DNA of 64,000 bases from Pseudomonas borbori. Its GTDB lineage: Bacteria; Pseudomonadota; Gammaproteobacteria; Pseudomonadales; Pseudomonadaceae. Of the stretch, positions 34,184 to 42,921 are shown one piece after another. Numbering within the stretch: position 1 is the stretch's first letter; each line of letters begins with the position of its first letter. The position numbers and the translations under genes are program-made. Location: positions 1 to 64,000 of the forward strand of contig NZ_FOWX01000021.1 of assembly GCF_900115555.1 (NCBI RefSeq), in the 5' to 3' direction. Below the pieces are notes generated by a model. The model was not told where the DNA came from, made no database searches, and was given only the letters and a program-made list of their open reading frames with translations.

Positions 34184-35575
34184 ATGGATGACCACGGAAG
34201 CTTCAAGCCCACCGCTCCAACCCTCTACGCCCTCGACACCAATGTGTTGATCCACGATCCCAACGCGTTGCTGAATTTCCAGGAACACCACGTCGCCATC
34301 CCGATGACCGTTCTGGAGGAGTTGGACAAGCTGAAAACCGGCAAGCAAGGCGTCGCCGCCGAGTGTCGGCAGGCCATTCGCTTGATCGACAAGATTTTGG
34401 GGAGCGCCACGCCCGAGGAAGTGGAGCATGGCGTCGCGATCCAGCGCGAGAAGAGCGGGCCTTGTGGTTTTCTCTCGATTCTCATGACTAAAAGTGCCTC
34501 GCCCATTACCTGGCTGCCGGAGGATCTCAACGACAACAAGATCATTAACCAGCTGGTCGAGCTGAAAGCCCGGCGCCCGGACATGGCCGTGGTGCTGGTG
34601 ACCAAGGACATCAACATGCGCCTGAAGGCGCGCGCCTGCGGGATCGACTCGGAGGACTACCACACCGACCAGTTGGTCGACGATGTGTCGCTGCTGTCCA
34701 AGGGTTATCACAGCATGAGCGGTTCCTTCTGGGATCGGGTGAGCAAGGTCGAGACCCGTCAGGATCACGGCCGCACCTGGCACCGGGTGCAACTGATCGA
34801 CAACCTGCCGGCGGTCCACATCAACGAGTTCATCATCGACGAGCAGGGCTTCGTCGGCTGGATAAAAGGCATCCAGAGCGATGAATTGCTGATCCTCGAT
34901 CTGCACCAGGAACCTTTGCTGCATCAGGAAGCCTGGGGGCTGCGGCCGCGCGATATCCACCAGGCGCTGGCGCTGTTTGCCTTGCTCGATCCGGACATCC
35001 ACCTGGTCAACCTGTCCGGCGCCGCCGGTTCGGGCAAGACCATCCTGGCCCTGGCCGCGGCCATCGAGCAGACCATGGTCAGCAAGCGTTATCGGCGCAT
35101 CATCGCCACCCGCAGCGTACAGGGCCTGGATCAGGAGATCGGCTTCCTGCCCGGCACCGAGGCGGAGAAGATGGAGCCCTGGCTCGGCGCCATCACCGAC
35201 AACCTCGAAGCCCTGCACATGGACGACGAGAACACCCACGGCAGCGTCGACTACATCCTGCAGAAGGTGCCGCTGCAGTTCAAATCGCTCAACTACATCC
35301 GCGGACGCAGCTTCCAGCAGAGCCTGATCCTCATCGACGAGTGCCAGAACCTCACCCCGCACCAGATGAAGACCATCATCACCCGCGCCGGCACCGGCTC
35401 CAAGGTGGTCTGTCTGGGTAACCTGGCGCAGATCGATACGCCCTACCTGTCGGCGCCCAGTTCGGGCCTGACCTACCTCACCGAGCGCTTCAAGGACTTC
35501 GAGCATGGCGTGCACATCACCCTGCAAGGGGTGCCGCGTTCGATCCTGGCGGAATTTGCCGAAACCCATATGTAG
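34184..35575 (+). CDS. PIN-PhoH ATPase (PhoH2-like)
   Basis: 463 residues. The N-terminal PIN nuclease domain (about 12-150) has YALDTNVLIHDP and acidic residues VLEELDK and LVTKDINMR. The C-terminal PhoH ATPase domain has the Walker A NLSGAAGSGKTILAL (about 280), Walker B SLILIDECQNL and the arginine-rich Walker-like region. PhoH2-type proteins are ATP-dependent RNA helicases/ribonucleases. ATG 34184 has GAAGGTG upstream (34171-34177). It is commonly a lone gene in pseudomonads. Confidence 0.92.
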   Translation: MDDHGSFKPTAPTLYALDTNVLIHDPNALLNFQEHHVAIPMTVLEELDKLKTGKQGVAAECRQAIRLIDKILGSATPEEVEHGVAIQREKSGPCGFLSILMTKSASPITWLPEDLNDNKIINQLVELKARRPDMAVVLVTKDINMRLKARACGIDSEDYHTDQLVDDVSLLSKGYHSMSGSFWDRVSKVETRQDHGRTWHRVQLIDNLPAVHINEFIIDEQGFVGWIKGIQSDELLILDLHQEPLLHQEAWGLRPRDIHQALALFALLDPDIHLVNLSGAAGSGKTILALAAAIEQTMVSKRYRRIIATRSVQGLDQEIGFLPGTEAEKMEPWLGAITDNLEALHMDDENTHGSVDYILQKVPLQFKSLNYIRGRSFQQSLILIDECQNLTPHQMKTIITRAGTGSKVVCLGNLAQIDTPYLSAPSSGLTYLTERFKDFEHGVHITLQGVPRSILAEFAETHM

Positions 35576-35584
35576 GAGGCGGTG

Positions 35585-35650
35585 AGCGGCAAGCTGCAAG
35601 CCATAAGCTGCGAGTTGAACGCGCAGCAGCCCGGCTTGCAGCTTGCCGCT
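35585..35650. repeat. Perfect 18-base inverted repeat after phoH
   Basis: AGCGGCAAGCTGCAAGCC (35585-35602) and its exact complement (35633-35650) flank a 30-base centre containing another short inverted segment. Similar AAGCTGCAAG palindromes are frequent in pseudomonads. It may end phoH transcription or protect its mRNA. Confidence 0.7.
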
Positions 35651-35705
35651 GCCATATCGTGACTGCTGGGTTTACAATCGGCCGATCCCTGCCTGGAGTA
35701 AACCC

Positions 35706-36197
35706 GTGCTAACCCATCTCGATTCCCAAGGTCACGCCACCATGGTCGATGTCAGCGATAAAGCGCTGACCGTTCGTGAGGCCGTGGCCCAAGCCCTGGT
35801 GCGCATGCGCCCGCAGACCCTGCAGATGATCGTCGACGGCGCCCACCCCAAGGGCGATGTGTTCGCTGTGGCGCGTATCGCCGGCATCCAGGCCGCGAAG
35901 AAGACCGCCGACCTGATCCCGCTCTGTCATTCGTTGATGTTGAGCAGCGTCAAGGTCGAATTGCTCGCCCATGGCGATGATGCCGTGCAGATCACCGCGC
36001 GCTGCAAGCTGAGCGGGCAGACCGGGGTGGAAATGGAAGCCCTGACCGCCGCCAGCGTCGCCGCCCTGACCATCTACGACATGTGCAAGGCGGTGGACCG
36101 CGGCATGGTCATCGAAAGCGTGCACCTGCTGGAGAAGCTGGGCGGCAAGAGTGGTCACTACAAGCTGCTAGAGCCCAATAAAGAGGACGAGCAATGA
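35706..36197 (+). CDS. moaC: Cyclic pyranopterin monophosphate synthase MoaC
   Basis: 163 residues from GTG 35706, with GGAG at 35695-35698. MoaC closes the pyranopterin ring of the molybdenum cofactor precursor. Seen are [48 protein letters not shown] (active-site His and Cys region), [26 protein letters not shown] and KSGHY at the C-terminus. It overlaps moaD by four bases. Confidence 0.97.
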   Translation: MLTHLDSQGHATMVDVSDKALTVREAVAQALVRMRPQTLQMIVDGAHPKGDVFAVARIAGIQAAKKTADLIPLCHSLMLSSVKVELLAHGDDAVQITARCKLSGQTGVEMEALTAASVAALTIYDMCKAVDRGMVIESVHLLEKLGGKSGHYKLLEPNKEDEQ

Positions 36198-36442
36198 TTC
36201 ATGTGCAGTATTTTGCCCGTTACCGCGAGGCCCTGGGCCTGGACGGCGAGCAACTGAGCGATACCCAGGAGTTCGCGACCCTCGATGACCTGCGCCAGCA
36301 CCTGCTGGCCCGCGGCGGCGTATGGCAAGTGCTGGCCGAGCAGAACCTGATGTGCGCACGCAACCAGGAACTGTGCAGCCTCGACGAGCCGTTGGAGGAG
36401 GGCGATGAGGTGGCCTTCTTCCCCACGGTGACCGGCGGTTGA
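36194..36442 (+). CDS. moaD: Molybdopterin synthase small subunit MoaD
   Basis: 82 residues, ubiquitin-like fold, ending in VTGG, the C-terminal Gly-Gly that is thiocarboxylated to donate sulfur. The N-terminal [13 protein letters not shown] and ...[18 protein letters not shown] are typical. Its start overlaps the moaC stop (ATGA); moaE follows after 47 bases. Confidence 0.96.
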   Translation: MIHVQYFARYREALGLDGEQLSDTQEFATLDDLRQHLLARGGVWQVLAEQNLMCARNQELCSLDEPLEEGDEVAFFPTVTGG

Positions 36443-36489
36443 ATTCGTTGTAGTCGCGGCTAAAGCCCCTCCCACAAGAGAGCATCTGC

Positions 36490-36945
36490 ATGAACATCCG
36501 TGTCCAACTGGAGCCCTTCGATCCGGGCGTCGAAGTCAATGCGCTGCATGCCGCGAACGTGGGTGTCGGCGCGGTGGTCAGCTTTGTCGGCTATGTGCGC
36601 GATTTCAACGAGGGCCGCGAAGTCGGCGGGATGTTTCTCGAGCACTTCCCCGGCATGACCGAGAAATCCCTGGCCAAGATCGCGCTCGAGGCCGGGCAAC
36701 GCTGGCCGCTGCTGAACCTGCAGGTCATTCACCGTATCGGCCGCCTGGAGCCGGGCGAGCCGATCGTCTTCGTCGGCACTACCAGCGCCCACCGCGAGGC
36801 GGCGTTCGAGGCCTGCGCCTTCGTCATGGACTACCTGAAGACCCGCGCGCCCTTCTGGAAGAAGGAAGACACGGCCGAAGGCTCCTGCTGGGTCGAAGGC
36901 CGGCAAAGCGACCAGAGCGCCGCCGAGCGCTGGCACAAACCCTAA
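36490..36945 (+). CDS. moaE: Molybdopterin synthase large subunit MoaE
   Basis: 151 residues. With MoaD it inserts the dithiolene sulfurs into precursor Z. Family blocks seen: GAVVSFVGYVRDFNEGREVGGMFLEHFPGMTE, VIHRIGRLEPGEPIVFVG, and ECAFVMDYLKTRAPFWKKE-like FEACAFVMDYLKTRAPFWKKED with the catalytic Lys residues. Between moaD and moaE is a REP half-site (GCGGCTAAAGCCCCTCCCAC) at about 36452-36472. Confidence 0.97.
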   Translation: MNIRVQLEPFDPGVEVNALHAANVGVGAVVSFVGYVRDFNEGREVGGMFLEHFPGMTEKSLAKIALEAGQRWPLLNLQVIHRIGRLEPGEPIVFVGTTSAHREAAFEACAFVMDYLKTRAPFWKKEDTAEGSCWVEGRQSDQSAAERWHKP

Positions 36946-37426
36946 GCGCTTGCGCCGCAACGCTTTGTTGCTGCGCCTTGAAGGCGTTTAGCTCCAGTCA
37001 TTTGCGCTCGAATCGGGGCGCCATCGCCCGACCGGCGACTGCGCGTAGTCGGTCGACGGGCAAAGCCACTGCCCCTGAGCAGGGAATGTTCGCCGAAAAC
37101 CTGGTGCAGATAGGCAGTGGGGGCACCTTTCTCGGCTGACTACGCCGTCGTCGCGCCGCTGCAAATGCCTTGTCTCCTCGGGACTCCGGGCCAGCCGGAG
37201 CTGGCGGCGCCTATGTCACGCTAAGCCAATGCCGTTGCACACTTTAACCGTCGCAACTGGCCTTCCAGGCTGGGCCGGGCTGCGCAGCCCATAACTGGAA
37301 TTTCGTGAAAAAAAACCGGCAGCAGGTCGTCTAGTCGCTGACGGGGCAAGGATGACGCCGGCGTAGCGGGTGGCGAAATCGCCACTGCCATTGAACGGCT
37401 CCAGCGGTTCGCCGCAGTCCGGCCCG
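36946..37426. other. Gene-free stretch after moaE
   Basis: About 480 bases. A 74-codon minus-strand frame (37216-37440) overlaps the end of the globin gene and has no support. No clear terminator or repeat was identified; the poly-A/T tract at about 37308-37316 is isolated. Confidence 0.35.
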
Positions 37427-37852
37427 CTATTGCGCGTCATGCCGATTGCGGCTGGCCTGGACTATGCGTTGGGCCGGTACCCGCAACTGGCTCAGCAGGT
37501 ACTCGGCGAAATCCGGCGTATAGGGTTGCAGGGCTATGGCCTGGGCCATACAGCTGAGCCAGAGTTCACTGAGGCGCTCGCTGATGGGCCACTGGGCGTG
37601 GAAGGCGGGAATGGCGATGCTGCCGTACTTTTCCTGGAACAGCTTGGGACCACCGAGCCAGCCGCTGAGGAAACAGGCCAGCTTGTCGGCTGCCAGTTGC
37701 AGGTCGTCGGCATGGAGCTGCCGCAGGTCTGCCGCCTCGGGTTGCTGGTCCATCAGCCGGTAGAAGTCGGCGACCAGGCGCTGCAGGCCGTTGATACCGC
37801 CAGCGGCCTGGTAGGAGGCATCGCCGACGCCATAGACGGGAGGGTGGCTCAT
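37427..37852 (-). CDS. Group II truncated haemoglobin
   Basis: 141 residues from ATG 37852; an upstream frame start at 37945 is rejected since it adds unrelated sequence. The 2-on-2 globin fold is seen as YGVGDASYQAAGGINGLQRLVADFYRLM, LACFLSGWLGGPKLFQEKYG, and the proximal-His region in IPAFHAQWPISERLSELWLSCM. The Trp-rich SGWLGGP and WPI elements typify group II. Such cytoplasmic proteins bind oxygen and nitric oxide. No partner gene is adjacent. Confidence 0.9.
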   Translation of the reverse strand: MSHPPVYGVGDASYQAAGGINGLQRLVADFYRLMDQQPEAADLRQLHADDLQLAADKLACFLSGWLGGPKLFQEKYGSIAIPAFHAQWPISERLSELWLSCMAQAIALQPYTPDFAEYLLSQLRVPAQRIVQASRNRHDAQ

Positions 37853-38013
37853 GGCTGTGCTCCAAGGCAAAAGTGTCATTGTAAAGGCGCCATGGCAGTC
37901 GGTGCAGTGGTGAAGCGCGCATCGCCACCTGCTGGTGGCACTCACAGGGGCGGTTGCTCAGGCGGGCGGCGGCTTTGGGGCGGCTCCGTCGCGAGTTAAA
38001 TCTCTACAACTAC

Positions 38014-38036
38014 ATGCATAGCGCTGGAGTATGCAT
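38014..38036 (+). promoter_or_regulatory. Inverted-repeat operator candidate before the amino-acid ABC operon
   Basis: ATGCATA (38014-38020) and TATGCAT (38030-38036) are perfect inverted arms around nine bases, in the only A+T-rich patch upstream of the operon. A second palindrome CATTT-GAT-AAATG lies at 38052-38064. Shape and spacing suit a LysR-type regulator such as the one encoded at 42922, but this is inference. Confidence 0.45.
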
Positions 38037-38184
38037 AACATAATAAATATACATTTGATAAATGCGAGGTGCGGGCGGATTCTTGGTTCGCGGCGGTGAC
38101 CAAGCGGTCATCCAGTGCGATGTGAAGCGGGCTTGCGGGTGACGGCCGGCTTCATAGCAAACCCTGATTCCAGAGGAAAACAAG

Positions 38185-38976
38185 ATGAATAAGACTCTCC
38201 GCTCCCTGTTGCTCTGCGCCAGTCTCGGTGCCCTGCCGTTCGCTGCCGCCCAGGCCGCCGAAGGCCAGACCCTGCGCCTGGCCACCGAAGGTGCCTACCC
38301 GCCGTTCAACTACTACACCGCAGACGGCCAGCTGGCCGGTTTCGATATCGAGATCGGCAAGGCTCTGTGCGAGCGCATGCAGGCCAAGTGCAGCCTGGTG
38401 GCCCAGGACTGGGACGGCATCATCCCCGCGCTGCTGGGGCGCAAATACGACGTGGTGATCGCCTCCATGTTTATCACCGAGGAGCGCCGGCAGAAGGTCG
38501 CCTTCAGCGACCCCTACCAGAAATCGGCGATGACCTTCGTGGTGCCCAAGGATTCCGAACTCAGCGATTTCAGCCCGGCCGCCATGGCCGGCAAGACCAT
38601 CGGCGCCCAGGGCGCGACCACCCAGGCCGATTACCTGATGGCGATGTTCCCCGACTCCGACGTGCGCCTGTATCCGACCCAGGATGCGGTCAACCTGGAC
38701 CTGGTGTCCGGGCGTCTGGATGCCCAGGTTGGCGACATGATCCCGATGCTCGACTGGACCCTGAAATCCACCGATGGCAGCTGCTGCCGTCTGGCCGGCG
38801 CGCCGATCAGCGACCCGAAATATGTCGGCGAGGGTGTCGGCATGGCGCTGCGCAAGGAAGATGAGCAGCTGCGCCAGCAGCTCAACCAGGCGCTGGCGTC
38901 GATCATCGCCGATGGTACCTATCAGGCCATCAACGACAAGTTCTTCTCGGTCAATCTGCTGACCCTGGAGCAGTGA
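38185..38976 (+). CDS. Polar amino-acid ABC transporter, periplasmic binding protein
   Basis: 263 residues with a signal peptide cleaved after AAQAA (about 25). It is a cluster F (HisJ/ArtJ-like) solute-binding protein: LRLATEGAYPPFNYYTADGQLAGFDIEIGKAL, then VIASMFITEERRQKVAFSDPYQKSAM, ligand-binding Arg region in TTQADYLMAMF, and GDMIPMLDW. The ligand is likely a basic amino acid, by similarity to AotJ/HisJ; this is unproven. AGAGGAAAA precedes ATG 38185. It leads a four-gene operon. Confidence 0.9.
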   Translation: MNKTLRSLLLCASLGALPFAAAQAAEGQTLRLATEGAYPPFNYYTADGQLAGFDIEIGKALCERMQAKCSLVAQDWDGIIPALLGRKYDVVIASMFITEERRQKVAFSDPYQKSAMTFVVPKDSELSDFSPAAMAGKTIGAQGATTQADYLMAMFPDSDVRLYPTQDAVNLDLVSGRLDAQVGDMIPMLDWTLKSTDGSCCRLAGAPISDPKYVGEGVGMALRKEDEQLRQQLNQALASIIADGTYQAINDKFFSVNLLTLEQ

Positions 38977-39017
38977 GCCAAGCGCTCCTGACCTGCTGAG
39001 CGAGAAGAGGATCTGTT

Positions 39018-39743
39018 ATGGACTGGCTCACCTACCTGAGCTTCGGTGACGCCGGCTGGGGCGACGAGTTGCTGCAGGGCCTCGGGGTGACCCTGGCCCT
39101 GGCGCTGACCACCCTGCCGGTCGGCCTGCTGCTGGGCCTGCTGGTGGCGGCGCTGGCGCTGTTCGGCGCTCGCCCGGCGCGCGCCCTGGCCCTGGCTTTC
39201 AGCACCACATTGCGCGGCCTGCCCGAGCTGCTCACCCTGTTTATCATCTACCACGGCGTGGGCATGGGCCTGAACGCCCTGCTGCGCTGGTACAACCCGG
39301 CGGCCGGTTATCTCGAGCTGAGCCCCTTTATCGCCGGGGTGCTGGCCCTGGGCCTGGTCTTCGCCGCCTATTCCAGCGAAGTCTGGCGCGGTGCCTGGCA
39401 GGCCCTGGACGGCGGCCAGCGCGAGGCGGGGCAGGCCATGGGCCTGCGCCGGCTGACCATCTTCCGCGTGATCGAGTTGCCGCAGTTGCTGCGCCTGGCC
39501 CTGCCGGGGCTGGGCAACCTGTGGGTCAACCTGCTCAAGGACACTGCCCTGGTCTCGGTGATCGCGCTGAGCGACCTGATGCGCATGGCCAATATCGCCG
39601 TGGGCACCACCAAGAAGCCGTTTCTGTTCTTCTTCGTGGTGTGCCTGGCCTACTGGCTGGTGTGCCTGCTCTGCGAGTGCCTGCTGGCACGCATGGAGCG
39701 CCGCGCCAACCGCGGTTACCGCACGGGAGGTGCCGCGGCATGA
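39018..39743 (+). CDS. Polar amino-acid ABC transporter permease (HisQ-like)
   Basis: 241 residues, five membrane helices. The EAA loop is seen as EAGQAMGLRRLTIFRVIELPQLLRLALPGLGN, coupling it to the ATPase. Its stop overlaps the start of the second permease (ATGA at 39740-39743). AGAAGAGG occurs before ATG 39018. Confidence 0.92.
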   Translation: MDWLTYLSFGDAGWGDELLQGLGVTLALALTTLPVGLLLGLLVAALALFGARPARALALAFSTTLRGLPELLTLFIIYHGVGMGLNALLRWYNPAAGYLELSPFIAGVLALGLVFAAYSSEVWRGAWQALDGGQREAGQAMGLRRLTIFRVIELPQLLRLALPGLGNLWVNLLKDTALVSVIALSDLMRMANIAVGTTKKPFLFFFVVCLAYWLVCLLCECLLARMERRANRGYRTGGAAA

Positions 39744-40483
39744 TGGATATCCTCACGCGCTTCTCCGGCCAGCTGTTGGCTGGTGCCGGCCTGACCCTGC
39801 AGCTCACCGCCATCGCCGCGCTGCTGGCCTGCGCCCTGGCGCTGCCCCTGGCCATCGCCCGCTGCAGCGAACGGGGTCTGTTGCGCTGGCCGATTCGCCT
39901 GTATGTGTCGTTCTTTCGTGGCACGCCGCTGCTGGCCCAGTTGTTTCTGGTCTATTACGGCTCGGGCCAGTTCCGCGCCGAGCTGAGCCAGCTGGGGCTC
40001 TGGTGGTTCTTCCGCGACCCCTACTACTGCGCGCTGCTGACCTTCGTCCTCAACTCCACGGCCTACCAGGTGGAAATCCTCCGCGGCGGCCTGCGCGCCG
40101 TGCCCTGGGGACAGATCGAGGCGGGGGTGGCCATGGGCCTGTCGCGCTTCAACCAGTACCGCACCATCATCCTGCCCAATGCCTACCGCATTGCCTTTGC
40201 GGCCCTGGGCAACGAGATCATCCTGCTGCTCAAGGGCAGCGCGGTGGTCAGCGTGATCACCCTGTTCGATGTGATGGGTCAGACCCGGCGCATCTTCTCG
40301 CAAACCTTCGACCTGTCCGTGTACCTCTGGGCGGCGTTGCTCTACCTGCTGCTGACCAGCGCCTTCGTCTGGCTCTGGCACCGCCTGGAGCTGTGCCTGA
40401 CTCGCCACCAGCGGGTGCGCCAGGCGTCTACCACTGTCACTGCACCCGCCGCCAAGCGGGTATCCGCCGGAGTTTCGCCATGA
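39740..40483 (+). CDS. Polar amino-acid ABC transporter permease (HisM-like)
   Basis: 247 residues from ATG 39740 (a second ATG follows at 39743), five membrane helices. The EAA loop EAGVAMGLSRFNQYRTIILPNAYRIAFAALGN is clear. It pairs with the previous permease to form the channel. A GAGG-type site in ACGGGAGGTGCC at 39723-39734 precedes it. It overlaps the ATPase gene by four bases. Confidence 0.92.
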   Translation: MMDILTRFSGQLLAGAGLTLQLTAIAALLACALALPLAIARCSERGLLRWPIRLYVSFFRGTPLLAQLFLVYYGSGQFRAELSQLGLWWFFRDPYYCALLTFVLNSTAYQVEILRGGLRAVPWGQIEAGVAMGLSRFNQYRTIILPNAYRIAFAALGNEIILLLKGSAVVSVITLFDVMGQTRRIFSQTFDLSVYLWAALLYLLLTSAFVWLWHRLELCLTRHQRVRQASTTVTAPAAKRVSAGVSP

Positions 40484-41241
40484 CCAACGCTGCGTTGCAG
40501 GTGGAAGACCTGCACAAGTCCTTCGCCGGTATCGAGGTGCTCAAGGGCATCTCGTTGACTGCCGAGAAGCACGACGTGATCAGCATCATCGGCTCCAGCG
40601 GTTCGGGCAAGAGCACCTTGCTGCGCTGCATGAACCTGCTGGAGTTCCCCGACAGCGGCCGCCTGCGCGTGCAGGGCGAGGAGCTGGAGCTGACCCCCAA
40701 CCGCCGCGGCGGGCGTTCACGGCGCTGCCAGCGGCAGATCGAGCGGGTGCGTTCGCGCCTGGCCATGGTCTTCCAGTCGTTCAACCTGTGGTCGCATATG
40801 ACCGTGCTGGAGAACGTGATGCTCGGCCCCTGCCTGGTACATAAGCGCAACCGCACCGATGTGGAGGCCCAGGCGAAGAAGCTGCTGGCCCGGGTCGGCA
40901 TGCTGGAGAAGTGCCAGATGTACCCCGACTGCCTGTCCGGCGGGCAGAAGCAGCGGGTGGCCATCGCCCGCGCCCTGGCCATGGATCCCGAGGTGATGCT
41001 GTTCGACGAGCCCACTTCGGCCCTGGACCCGGAGCTGGTGGGCGAGGTGCTGCTGGTGATCCGCGAACTGGCCGAAGAAGGCCGGACCATGATCATGGTC
41101 ACCCACGAGATGCGCTTCGCCCGCGAGGTGTCATCCAAGTTGGTGTACCTGCACCAGGGCCGCATCGAGGAGCAGGGCAGCCCCGAGCAGCTGTTCAACG
41201 CCCCGCAATCGGACAACCTGCGCCGCCTGCTGGCGACGTAG
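40480..41241 (+). CDS. Polar amino-acid ABC transporter ATPase (HisP/AotP-like)
   Basis: 253 residues. Walker A GSSGSGKST (about 37-45), signature LSGGQKQR, Walker [11 protein letters not shown] and the switch His in VTHEMRFA are all intact. It powers the importer formed by the two preceding permeases. Its stop (41239-41241) lies inside a palindromic repeat of the GTAGGGTGCGC family, so the last residues may have been altered by repeat insertion. Confidence 0.93.
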   Translation: MTNAALQVEDLHKSFAGIEVLKGISLTAEKHDVISIIGSSGSGKSTLLRCMNLLEFPDSGRLRVQGEELELTPNRRGGRSRRCQRQIERVRSRLAMVFQSFNLWSHMTVLENVMLGPCLVHKRNRTDVEAQAKKLLARVGMLEKCQMYPDCLSGGQKQRVAIARALAMDPEVMLFDEPTSALDPELVGEVLLVIRELAEEGRTMIMVTHEMRFAREVSSKLVYLHQGRIEEQGSPEQLFNAPQSDNLRRLLAT

Positions 41242-41302
41242 GGTGCGCTGTGCGCACCGCTAATAACCCAATAACGAAATGGTGCGCATGGCGCACCCTA
41301 CT
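41238..41302. repeat. GTAGGGTGCGC palindrome containing a stop codon
   Basis: GTAGGGTGCGCTGTGCGCACC (left) and GGTGCGCATGGCGCACCCTAC (right) are near-perfect inverted arms around about 23 bases. The first TAG is the stop of the ABC ATPase. Confidence 0.8.
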
Positions 41303-41316
41303 AGTGAGCAATACCC

Positions 41317-42768
41317 ATGAGCCAAGTCGTCTCCCTGCACCCCTGGAAAAGACCGCAACACCTCGAGAGCGCCCACAACCAGTTGCTGATCGACGGGGTC
41401 AGCGCCATCGAACTGGTCGAGCGTTATGGCTCGCCGCTGTTCGTTTATTCAGAGAGCAAACTGCGGGATAACGCCCGGGATATCCTGGGCAACTTCCGCC
41501 GTGTGCACGCCAAGACCCGGGTCTGTTTCGCCAGCAAGGCCTGCGCCAACCTGGCGGTGCTCAAGGTATTCAAGGGCTGCGGCCTGGATCTGGAGGTCAA
41601 CTCCGGCGGCGAGTTCTACAAGGCGCAGATCGCCGGCTTCGCCCCGGCGCAGATGGTGTTCAACGGCGTGGCCAAACAGCTGGGTGAGCTGCGCGAGGTG
41701 ATTGCCGCCGGAATCAAGGCGATCAATGTCGATTCGCTGTCGGAGCTGGCGCGCATTCTCGCGGTGGCCAGCGAACTGGACCAGCAGGCGCGGGTCAGCC
41801 TGCGCATCATCCCGGAGATCCAGGGCGGCGCCGCGGCCGGCTGGCAAACCGGCACCTCGACCTCCAAGTTCGGCATGACCGCCGCCGAGCAGAGTGAGGC
41901 CATCGAGCTGATCCTGGCCCATCCCGCGGCGCTCAAGCTGGTGGGGGTGCATGCCCATATCGGCACCCAGATCACCGACATCGGCGTGTATCAGGCCGAG
42001 GCCAATTTCCTGATCGACTATGTGCGTCAAGTCAGCGAGCGCCTGCCTTATCCATTGGAGCATCTGAACCTGGGCGGCGGCTTCCCCAAGAACTACAGCA
42101 GTGCCGAGGCCAACTTCGATTCGGTGGCCGCGCACTACCGCGCCAACTACCGTACCGAGGTCGACTTCGCCCTGCTCGCCGAGCACCTGATCAAACCGGT
42201 GTCCCAGGCTTTGGGCGAGCAGATCGAACTGATCGTCGAGCCGGGGCGCAGCATGGTCAGCGACACCGCCATCCTGCTGACCCGCATCGAGGCCCACAAG
42301 CAGCGCCAGGGCCGTCCGGTGTTCTACCTGGACGCCGGCTACAGCGTGCTGTTCGACCTGTATAACGGCTGGTACTTCCATATGCTCAACGCCTCCCGCG
42401 CCGATGACCGGGACACCCACCACTGCCGCATGGCCGGGCCGCTGTGCGACAGCAGCGACACCTACTACGACATCGAAGGCGAGGGCGCGGTGACGGACCT
42501 GATCGCCGAGGAACCGGCGTTGGCCGAATATCGGGCGGTGCTGGAGCAGGTGCTGGTGCACCAGCCCAACCTGCGCGAGTTGCCGGCGGCCACTGCCATG
42601 GGCGATGTGATCGCCCTGCTGGACGTGGGCGCCTACGCCCTGGAGATGATGAGCCAGTACTGTGGCCGCCAGTCCGCCGCTGCGGTGCTGGTGGATCTGC
42701 AGCAGGGCAGCCGCTTGATCCGCCGCCGTGGCGAATACCGCGACCTGCTGGCCCATGATCTGGACTGA
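41317..42768 (+). CDS. Type III PLP-dependent decarboxylase (LysA/ornithine-decarboxylase-like)
   Basis: 483 residues, alanine-racemase/LysA fold. The PLP Lys is in CFASKACANLAVLK (about residue 72-75); HAHIGTQI, the phosphate-binding GGGFPKN, EPGRSM, and the C-terminal GPLCDSSDTYY (Cys-Asp-x-x-Asp motif, as in diaminopimelate and ornithine decarboxylases) follow. It is longer than typical LysA (about 415). It lies directly after an amino-acid importer and before a LysR regulator, suggesting catabolism of an imported amino acid, not lysine biosynthesis. Substrate unknown. Confidence 0.82.
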   Translation: MSQVVSLHPWKRPQHLESAHNQLLIDGVSAIELVERYGSPLFVYSESKLRDNARDILGNFRRVHAKTRVCFASKACANLAVLKVFKGCGLDLEVNSGGEFYKAQIAGFAPAQMVFNGVAKQLGELREVIAAGIKAINVDSLSELARILAVASELDQQARVSLRIIPEIQGGAAAGWQTGTSTSKFGMTAAEQSEAIELILAHPAALKLVGVHAHIGTQITDIGVYQAEANFLIDYVRQVSERLPYPLEHLNLGGGFPKNYSSAEANFDSVAAHYRANYRTEVDFALLAEHLIKPVSQALGEQIELIVEPGRSMVSDTAILLTRIEAHKQRQGRPVFYLDAGYSVLFDLYNGWYFHMLNASRADDRDTHHCRMAGPLCDSSDTYYDIEGEGAVTDLIAEEPALAEYRAVLEQVLVHQPNLRELPAATAMGDVIALLDVGAYALEMMSQYCGRQSAAAVLVDLQQGSRLIRRRGEYRDLLAHDLD

Positions 42769-42772
42769 ATGC

Positions 42773-42836
42773 CGTAGGGTGCGCTGTGCGCACCAGCGCC
42801 AGCTGCGGATTCCAGGTGCGCACGGCGCACCCTACG
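42773..42836. repeat. GTAGGGTGCGC palindrome
   Basis: Same family as 41238: CGTAGGGTGCGCTGTGCGCA to TGCGCACGGCGCACCCTACG, between the decarboxylase and LysR genes. Confidence 0.8.
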
Positions 42837-42921
42837 CAAGCCTTGCGCCAGAGACGGTGTGCGGTGCACTGTTGCTCCCGAAGTGGCCGGGATGACGGCC
42901 TGCCTGGGAGAGCTACCGATC

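Noticed and set aside
37216..37440. A 74-codon minus-strand frame beside the globin gene
   Set aside because: It overlaps the globin 3' end, has no ribosome-binding site or homology, and looks like a chance frame.
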